Assembly: GCA_022453515.1 (NCBI GenBank)
Contig: JAJNNY010000037.1
Span: 1 to 64,000 of the forward strand
From: Astrocystis sublimbata
Taxonomy: Eukaryota > Ascomycota > Sordariomycetes > Xylariales > Xylariaceae
Reading direction: 5' to 3'
Length of the DNA: 64,000 nucleotides
Below, one piece after another: positions 57,005-64,000 of this stretch (position 1 is the stretch's first letter; every line of letters starts with the position of its first letter). The translations under genes were made by a program, and so were the position numbers. Under the pieces are notes generated by a model. That model ran no database searches and was not told the origin of the DNA. It saw only the letters and a program-made list of their open reading frames with translations.

Positions 57005-57609
57005 CTATCCGTCTTGGTAACCATCACTGTTCAGGGAGGCGTAGGTGACCAGGTCCCTACCTACTAACTTCAATGTTTGCAGCAGCCTTAGGTTCCATCC
57101 GTAGGTAGGTATGGTCTTGATGCCCTCACGACGCTATATGCCCACCCGTTACCACTCCACTCGTCCTACCAGCTAGTGATCCCCTTTCCTGTAAGAGTGC
57201 TATTAGCGTCTGCACCCCGCCACACTAAGACACGCCTTAGCCTACAGGCGCATGAAGGGTCTAGTCTCGACTATCTTGTGAATGTACATTTCATCTGGTC
57301 CTACAACGGGCTCCTGCCTCCTGGCTCGGTAATGAGCAGAGATAAAACATTCATTACTTGATGGGGCTTAGTATCAAGGCTAGACAAGTGAAGATTACTT
57401 AAGTACCTATGTACTTGGTAAGTAGGGCAAGATGGACGCACGGACTGCAAGGGCTAGTGCGACACGCTCGACCATCATGGCAACGGCTGTAACTGTAGAC
57501 CTAAGCTCTCACAGATCTGATCAGTGCAGTCTCTTCTTTCCTTTCTCATAAATCGCCCGAGATATCAGACACCCCTTCCACTTATCTGCTACAGCGTCCG
57601 AGGGAGGAA
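57005..57609. other. Upstream region of the MYND/RNase H gene
   Basis: Contains CCGTAGGTAGGTATGG near 57099 and no gene I can support. C/T-rich sequence from about 57520 to 57610 is a plausible leader. Confidence 0.45.
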
Positions 57610-60012
57610 ATGGCGGGATTCGGGGACATCCCGTACGGCCTTGCCTTTGAGAGTGGCTGCCCAGTCTGTTACCCAAAGCAGCGGCCCCAAACGCAACTCC
57701 TTCTATGCAGTGGCTGTAAAGTCGTCCGGTATTGTGGTGCTGACCACCAGAAGGAGCATCGTCCAAAGCACAAGAAACAATGCACTTCTATCATCAAGAG
57801 TCAGGCAAATCTCGAGCGAGAGGAGGCTGCACTTCGAGCTCGCCCGGGCGACTTCTTCACACCGGGTAATGTTTTCGAGAATGGCGTGGGTCGTTTCTGG
57901 GGCTTGATTGACACCCGCGATTACATGAGAGCCCGGTTCGCGGCTGCCGACGCTCTCCTTCAGATAAACACCGTCAGCGCCGTCGAGAAGGCATTAGCCC
58001 ATTTCAAGGACATGCTACGACTCTGCCGGTCTGACAACATGGGCGTCCGAGATGTTATCCCTGCCCTCTTGCTTCGCCTGGGACGAGAACAAGAATGTTA
58101 TGACTTCCTCAAATGGTGGGCTGTCGTCGACGATAAGAACCACTACAATGGACGCTACGACTGGGGCGATGTGAGTCTGCCATATCTTGACATTCGCGGG
58201 GCGAACGCGTTTGAAGCGGTTTACGCTTCTGCTAGCCGCTTGAGTCTCAGCCAGCTTGCCATCCTTACGCTGCTGAAATTGCAATTGTACCTCGACATTG
58301 AGCCTTACGACATGGAATATATGGATTTCTGCGTCTCTTGGCCCCCTCCTCCTACGGAGTTAACGCGGCCGATCGGCGAAATTGTCCAGAAGAAAGTCGA
58401 AACTATCGACAGCTCAGATGTGCCAGACATCTCTGAGGCCATCAAGGGTCAATATCAGAAGTTGTTCAAAATGGTTCACAAGATGAACCCGCATTTTTGG
58501 GAGGCTCTGGTGGACGCATCCGAAGACACTCAATCGCTGCCTTCAGAATACAGTCCCGGCTCCGTTGAGGAGGCCATTTGGGCTGTCCATCAGTGCAAGA
58601 GGGCTTGGGAAGAAAGCTATGATGCCATAGTCATGATCGAATCGGACCTTGGTGATTCGACTGAGGTATACAGTGGCACAGCTTCTGCATCGGATGTTGT
58701 GAGTCCTGGAGAATTCCCAGTGACCTCAGAGCGGCGAAGAGGCACCGGCAAAGCCTTCCCATCCAAGTTCAGTGCACCTGCAACAGACACGCGCCCAGAC
58801 GACCTGTTCCCGCCTTCACGCATCGGCCAAAACCAAGTCTATCATTTCGTCCATCGCAGCAACAAGAAGAAGGCTCTCGCATACGCTGACGGGGCATGTT
58901 CTGACAATGGACAGCAAAACCCGGAGGCAGCCTGGGGCGTAATACTCCGCCCACCAAAGGGTGACAATAGCCGCCCGTGCGTAATTTCAGGTCGACTAGA
59001 GCTCGAGGGTCCTTTCGGGGACGAGAGTGTGGCAACTAGCAACCGGGCCGAGCTTCGTGCGGCCATAGCTGTCCTGCGTCGCAATGACTGGCGGTATGAT
59101 GGGTTCACCTGTGTCGTCATCGCAACCGACTCATCTTATCTAGTCGATGGCGCCACTGGCTGGGTGCGAAACTGGTTTCGCAACGGTTGGAAGACGCGAA
59201 ATGGCAGTCCTGTCAAGAATCAAGACCTTTGGGAACTTTTCCTCGGCGAGGTAGAGAAGTGCAAAGAGACTGGCCTTGAAGTTGAAATATGGAAGATTCC
59301 TAGAGAGATGAATGGGTTTGCCGACGAGGTGGCGAAAGCAACAATCCACAGAGGAGCAGCCCCAAAACACTTCGAGAACGCAACACTCGGCCCTTCAGTG
59401 GCTAGTGCGAGAATCCCAGGAGAGCCTGATGTGCTTTGCCTATGCTTAGACTATGAGTGGATGTTCAATGATCTCTATGCAAGCCTTATCTCCAGAATCA
59501 CCGCCAAGGCCAAAATGGACCGAGCCACGACTGAAAAGGCCGCCTTGGACATGCTCTCGCAGAACCCTCCGCCACCGGTGATCTTCGTCACCGATGGAGG
59601 TGTTGCAAATCTCATGAAGGTATGGGAGCGTGTCATCGATTGTCTTCGTGCAGGATCTACAGTGGTACTTGGTGCAGGCTTCAGTTCCTTCGTCAACAAA
59701 GGCCAACTCGAACGTTGTTTTGGCAAGGTTGGGCTACCCTGGAAAAGAGGGAACTACCATCGAACAGATGCCAGCCTGCGTCCCGGAGTTGTCGACGATC
59801 GCGTGAAGAGACAGCTTCTTTCCAGCTATAGCCAAAAGGCCCTTTATGTTCAGGGAGTGGCTAGATCGGATGTGTGGTATGCCACTGACCAGGATGAGGT
59901 GGCTGTGGCTTTTACGAAAGTTGGGAACGGCAAGCTCGGTTACGTAGGAGATGTGAACGGGGAAGATGGATCTGAGCGCGTGATTCTCGCCATGATGGGC
60001 CTTTTGGACTGA
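57610..60012 (+). CDS. MYND zinc finger/RNase H fusion protein
   Basis: A single exon encodes 800 residues. Residues 17-58 form a MYND-type zinc finger (Cys17, Cys20, Cys33, Cys36, Cys42, His46, His50 or His54, Cys58), with His46 where many relatives have Cys. Residues 60-370 or so are a helical region found with MYND fingers in other fungal proteins. After a Ser/Pro-rich linker, residues 420-580 are an RNase H domain with all four acidic catalytic positions: Asp427 (AYADGAC), Glu481 (NRAELRA), Asp507 (ATDSSY) and Asp572 (FADEVAK). Residues 600-800 form a third alpha/beta domain (PPVIFVTDGGVANLM, GSTVVLGAGFSSF, GKLGYVGDVNGEDGS) that looks like a Rossmann/GATase-like fold. RNase H cleaves RNA in RNA-DNA hybrids; MYND fingers usually bind proteins. 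The combined role is unknown to me. The start has a good leader and no upstream in-frame ATG. Confidence 0.9.
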   Translation: MAGFGDIPYGLAFESGCPVCYPKQRPQTQLLLCSGCKVVRYCGADHQKEHRPKHKKQCTSIIKSQANLEREEAALRARPGDFFTPGNVFENGVGRFWGLIDTRDYMRARFAAADALLQINTVSAVEKALAHFKDMLRLCRSDNMGVRDVIPALLLRLGREQECYDFLKWWAVVDDKNHYNGRYDWGDVSLPYLDIRGANAFEAVYASASRLSLSQLAILTLLKLQLYLDIEPYDMEYMDFCVSWPPPPTELTRPIGEIVQKKVETIDSSDVPDISEAIKGQYQKLFKMVHKMNPHFWEALVDASEDTQSLPSEYSPGSVEEAIWAVHQCKRAWEESYDAIVMIESDLGDSTEVYSGTASASDVVSPGEFPVTSERRRGTGKAFPSKFSAPATDTRPDDLFPPSRIGQNQVYHFVHRSNKKKALAYADGACSDNGQQNPEAAWGVILRPPKGDNSRPCVISGRLELEGPFGDESVATSNRAELRAAIAVLRRNDWRYDGFTCVVIATDSSYLVDGATGWVRNWFRNGWKTRNGSPVKNQDLWELFLGEVEKCKETGLEVEIWKIPREMNGFADEVAKATIHRGAAPKHFENATLGPSVASARIPGEPDVLCLCLDYEWMFNDLYASLISRITAKAKMDRATTEKAALDMLSQNPPPPVIFVTDGGVANLMKVWERVIDCLRAGSTVVLGAGFSSFVNKGQLERCFGKVGLPWKRGNYHRTDASLRPGVVDDRVKRQLLSSYSQKALYVQGVARSDVWYATDQDEVAVAFTKVGNGKLGYVGDVNGEDGSERVILAMMGLLD

Positions 60013-61055
60013 ACGCGGATGGGCTGGAGCGAAGGTGTTCGCCTACTGAAGTGACTGCATATTGTATGATTGCTACCTGTTCACATGGAGTGGACTGACT
60101 TGCTCAAACACAGCTCCCATCGCTCATATCACCTCATGTATTCGAGCCCCAAGATATGTCACCGAATCAAAGCTCCAAGTCGCGACTCGTGTCGCACGGC
60201 TCATTTGCAGAGATGGATGTACCTAGGCAGTAATAGATTTGAGCTTGCAGTGTCATATGTTGTTTTCGCACACGTTCTTAGCTTAAGATGGCATCCAGTT
60301 TGTGAGAGTGGTTGACATTGAATGATCACGAAAAATGTAATCTATATCTCTTTCCGGCTCTGGGGACCTCCAGACCGGAAGGTTCCCATGTCAGCTCTAC
60401 GATATGGGTACAAGCATCTGCCTATCAGTAAGACCTATTTCTGCTTGTATTATTCAGTTCGCCATTGCTACTCTTGCACTGGTTTCCTTTCCACTCTGGC
60501 CATATTTCGTCAAGTCAATTACCCACCCCTTAACCCTTTAATGAATCTCGTGCATTAATTGGATCGAGTGTGGGAAGGTCCCCAAAACGGCATTGAATGC
60601 TCCAACTCCTTCGATATGATTCAACAACCCCCAATCCCACGTTAAGAGCTATGTGATTTCGAACCACCACCACAGGATTTACCCGCCGAGATGGAAGCGT
60701 CCTAGGGCTAAGCTGATGTGCCGGATGTTACCCCGATAGTAACCGAATCAATACCCGGCTGGGCACCTATATCAGCTATCTCTGAGTCGGCCATGGGCGG
60801 GGTGTCCAAGCTCCGAAACAGCATCGTGGTACCCGAAGCATCATGATAGTGATGGTTGTGGTCACGCAATAAGTGACACTCGTGTAGCCATTCGGTAATC
60901 GCCATGTTCGACTCAAGGAAGGCAAGTTCCAGATAGATGAGGGTGAGGTGTAGCGTAGGGGGTCACAACAATATAAGCTTGTGCCATCTCAACTGCGGTC
61001 TCGAAAAACCTTCCGCTGAGGATACTTACCAAGGATAGCTACCAAAGTGAACAAA
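60013..61055. other. Intergenic region
   Basis: No convincing gene. A minus-strand frame at 60708-60905 could encode 65 residues, but I recognise nothing in it. The last 100 bases before 61056 contain plausible leader sequence of the GMC oxidoreductase gene. Confidence 0.45.
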
Positions 61056-63175
61056 ATGAAGCCAAACACCCAAAAGCCCGTGATCTCACGCCTAGTGGGA
61101 GTTTTACTACTAGCGGCGGGTCTCGCGAATGCTGCACCGACAGCAGACGCCCCACAAGCCTCCGAGTACGATTATGTAGTAGTCGGCAGCGGCCCGGGCG
61201 GCGGCCCTCTCGCCGTGAACCTAGCCAAGGCCGGGTACTCTGTCTTCTTGATGGAGGCTGGAGATGCGAGCACAGCCACTGGTTTTGGGCAATATCCGCC
61301 ATCCATCACATGGGACTTCTTCGTCGGCCACTACCCGGAGGGAGATGCCAGGGCTAACCAGTACAGCCATATGACATGGAAGACGCCCGAAGGCCGATAC
61401 TGGGTTGGGCAAACCGGTGCTCCATCCGGATCCACGCTTTTGGGCGTGTACTACCCCCGCGGTAAGCTAATGAGCACAAATTAACAACCTCTTGTAGTTG
61501 CTGTCAAATCGAGTAGAGGAAGATGCTGACAGAAACAAGGTGCATCTCTGGGAGGCTCCAGTATGATTAATGCCATGTGCACTTGGCTGCCCAGTGACAG
61601 TGACTGGAACTATGTGTATGAATTGACTGGAGACGAGACCTGGAAGTAAGCACCTCCATACGAAACCCCGGAGAGCCTTGAGAAGAACATAGCCGACTGA
61701 CAGATGAGCGCGACAGAGCCGAGAACATGCACAGCGTATTTACCAAGATTGAGCACAACAACTACATGCCCAAGGGAACGGCCGACCACGGCTTCGATGG
61801 GTTCTTCCAGACCAACATGGGTGCCAAGCTTCAAGCCCAGCGCGGTCCTCTGCAAGGCAACAAAGTCGCGGCCGCTTATGCATCCGACTTCAACATGACG
61901 ATGCCCATGAGCGACCTCTTGCAGCGAGACCCCAATGCCATCTCCGCGGACCGTGACACGATTTCCAGCGTCTACGGTCTGGTGCAACACCAGTACAGCA
62001 ACGGCGGTCGGTACAGCGCGCGCGATTACATCCAGGCCGCTCAGAAGGACACCTCGATCCCGCTGACTGTGTCGCTCAACTCGCTCGCAACGCGGGTGCT
62101 TTTTGACGAAGGTGCCAGCTCCAAGTGTGGCTCATCCAACGCCGCTGCTCCGCGGGCTACGGGCGTAGAGTATCTTGAAGGCAAATCCCTCTATGCTGCC
62201 GACAGTCGGCGCGCGGCGGGCGCAACGGGCACCAAAAAGACTGTTACAGCCAAGCGGGAAGTGATCATTGCTGGCGGCGCCTTCAACTCGCCTCAGATTC
62301 TTATGCTCTCCGGAATTGGGCCTGCGGAGCATCTGCAGCAGTTCAATATCACGGTGGTCAAGGACTTGCCGGGCGTGGGCCAGAGCTTGATGGATAATCA
62401 GGAGATGCCGATTGTAGGCTCCGGTAGTGCGGGTGCAGGTGATGCTGGAGTGGCCATGATTCGCACGGCTCATCCAGCGTACGAAAACGAGCGCGATATG
62501 TTCCTCATGGGCGGTCAAGGGTAAGCCAAGCCCCCCTATTCTGTGCTGACTAATCCTTCGAAACCATGATGTCTGCTGACATAAGACACTCATCTCCTCA
62601 GGTTCCTCTTCCGCGGCTTCTGGCCCGACAACCAAGTCGCGCGACTACCGGCCGACCCGCCCCAACCCTACGGCGTAAGCATGGTGAAAGGGTCTTCGAA
62701 GAATAACAAGGGATGGGTGAAGCTGCGCTCATCCAACCCGCAGGACACGCCCGAGATCAACTTCAACCACTACGCCTCTGGCTCAGAGTACGACCTCGAA
62801 GCCATGAAAGACATGATTGCGCGCGTGCGCCGCATCTACAAGCGCGTAGGCATCACGCCGCGGGAGCCCCCTTGCACGGCCGGCGTCGACGCGAACGGCA
62901 GCTGCGGCAAGGAAGACGAGGACTGGTTGCATAAGCAGACTTTTGGTCACCACCCTACGAGCACGAATAGGATTGGCGCGGATGACGATGCGATGGCGGT
63001 GCTGGATAGCAAGTTTCGCGTCAGGGGTGTTGACGGGCTGAGAGTTGTGGACGCGAGCGCTTTTGCAAGGATCCCGGGAGTCTTTCCCGTTGTTTCGACG
63101 TTCATGATCAGTCAGAAGGCGGCGGATGAGATGATTGAGGAGGCCAAGGCTGGGCAGGCAGCTGATAAATGTTGA
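61056..63175 (+). CDS. Secreted GMC oxidoreductase (AA3-like)
   Basis: FAD-dependent enzyme oxidising alcohols or sugars, probably outside the cell. Exons 61056-61461, 61540-61645, 61717-62520 and 62602-63175 join in phases 1, 2 and 2 to give 629 residues. A signal peptide covers about residues 1-27 (VGVLLLAAGLANA). The FAD-binding motif VVGSGPGGGPLAVNLAKAGY starts near residue 42, followed by FLMEAG. The GMC signature spans intron 1 (YYPRGASLGGSSMINAM), and the second signature is GGAFNSPQILMLSGIGPAEH. The C-terminal active-site segment is GHHPTSTNRIG with His555-His556, and the closing VDGLRVVDASAFARIPGVFP is typical. The partner His/Asn of many family members, usually in an NP-x-x-T motif after this segment, reads VVST here, so chemistry could differ. 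There is no haem domain, so it is not a full cellobiose dehydrogenase. Substrate unknown. Confidence 0.93.
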
Positions 63176-63505
63176 GGTGGCCGAGAATTTAGTAGCAAAT
63201 GACAGAGCGTTTTCATGTGGAGGATCAATCGTGTGCTGATACAGAGCCAGGGCCTCGACTATTATTGAGGGGATTTTGATTGCAATCCGTAGACGAAGTG
63301 CTCGTGATGTGAACATTGATCAGGATGTGAGAGAGTAAGAATACCCTGAGGAGAAAAGTAGGAAGCAGCTTGAAGAGATTGGCTTCATGTTTTCTAACTG
63401 CTTTATTATTGAACATAGTTGCACGACTTAAGTAATCACAGGCCAAGTGTCTGTGCAAAGGTGGAGCCAGATTCTTACGAAGATGAGGCCATGAAGTTAC
63501 AGAAC
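63176..63505. other. Intergenic, convergent 3' ends
   Basis: Spacer between the stop of the GMC gene and the stop of the minus-strand hydrolase gene. No gene is supported. Confidence 0.5.
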
Positions 63506-64000
63506 CTAACCTTCTCTCAGGAAATCGCCACACAGGTCCATGAACCTTTCTCGTTTCTCAAAATGATTTGCATGGGAAGCATCCTCAATTGTAACCCATC
63601 GAATTCGACGGATCGTGCAAAACCACGGTTCGACACAAGCATCTCGAACCTCATCATATTCCCCGTTGATGAGCAGAGCGGGGACATCAATGTTGTGGGC
63701 TTCTTTCCAGCCTTCCCAGTCTTTGAAATTACCGACGATGGTAAATTCGGAGGGACCTTGCCTGTGGAAACGATTAACCTTCATCACATGATGCCATTAT
63801 GTTGTGGGGGAATAGTGGCTCACATAGTAACGTATGCCGATGGCTCCTCTTGAAGATGTCCAAGTGACTCCATCAATGGCTGAGGAAAGGGGTCAAGCCG
63901 ACACAAGTGTCTAGAGTAGAACTGTATACTTGCCGCCTCGTATTCGGGGCTCTCAAAGTCACCTTTCTTCTCGCATTCTTCAATGACGGTGCGAACATCT
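63506..64000 (-). CDS. Alpha/beta hydrolase, proline iminopeptidase-like (3' part only)
   Basis: The C-terminal part of a serine hydrolase that runs off the right edge. On the minus strand the exons are 64000-63824 (incomplete) and 63761-63506, joined in phase 2 across a 62-nt intron with donor GTGAGC and acceptor CCACAG. The spliced junction reads YVTMQGPSEFTIVG, the usual GPSEF segment of proline iminopeptidase/L-amino-acid amidase relatives. The catalytic Asp lies in LINGEYDEV and the catalytic His in EDASHANHFEKRERF. The nucleophile Ser (GxSxG) and the N-terminus lie outside the window. The end at 63506 gives a normal C-terminus (GDFLREG). Relatives release N-terminal amino acids or hydrolyse amides; the exact substrate cannot be told. 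Confidence 0.85.

Noticed and set aside
1..64000. tRNA, 5S rRNA, CRISPR arrays and bacterial-type operons
   Set aside because: Scanning for B-box-like GGTTCGANTCC, 5S motifs and regular spacer-repeat arrays found no convincing case; a covariance-model search (tRNAscan-SE, Infernal) would be needed to be sure. CRISPR and operons are not expected in a fungal nuclear genome.

Overview
The window comes from the nuclear genome of a filamentous ascomycete (Pezizomycotina), most likely a Sordariomycete. Protein genes carry short introns (about 50-250 nt) with GT..AG ends and CTAAC/CTGAC-like branch sites. Intergenic DNA is long, and the gene families are typical of mould genomes: secreted GH10 xylanase, GH127-type arabinofuranosidase, CreB-type deubiquitinase, DUF3602 protein and secreted GMC oxidoreductase. 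Introns were placed by hand from splice signals, reading-frame phase and protein-family continuity. In every spliced model the exon lengths sum to whole codons.

Layout. 0.6-2.9 kb: secreted GH10 xylanase (+) and a small DUF3602 protein (-). 3.9-5.3 kb: HNH-type nuclease-like protein (-). 5.3-7.2 kb: repeat-rich stretch with degenerate tandem repeats, an AT-rich block, a possible copia-type LTR and a solo LTR. 7.2-10.2 kb: eight-exon secreted GH127-like enzyme with a second copy of the same solo LTR inside one intron. 11.6-12.4 kb: decayed Nudix hydrolase. 12.4-18.85 kb: no convincing gene. 18.9-29.5 kb: NAD-dependent epimerase-like protein, F-actin capping protein beta, a small conserved fungal protein, a CBS-domain protein and the mitochondrial phosphate carrier. 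34.1-40.7 kb: CreB-like ubiquitin hydrolase, Yos1 and Alg12. 44.8-48.5 kb: a 1209-residue conserved-looking protein of unknown function. 50.8-56.3 kb: Osh6/7-like oxysterol-binding protein, the U2AF small subunit and a GNAT acetyltransferase. 57.6-63.2 kb: a MYND zinc finger/RNase H fusion protein and a secreted GMC oxidoreductase. 63.5-64 kb: the 3' end of an alpha/beta hydrolase that runs off the window.

How the genes relate. Most of the window is ordinary housekeeping (actin capping, ER-Golgi transport, N-glycan assembly, splicing, phosphate import, lipid exchange) with scattered carbohydrate-active genes. There is no biosynthetic cluster and no operon-like arrangement. A regulator of carbon catabolite repression (CreB) and two plant-cell-wall hydrolases occur together, but 24 kb or more apart, so a functional link by position is not implied. 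The observations most worth following are the MYND/RNase H fusion, two solo LTRs with perfect 5-bp target duplications (one in a GC-AG intron), the Nudix pseudogene with a destroyed catalytic box, and a short CCTAGGTA-like motif recurring throughout intergenic DNA.
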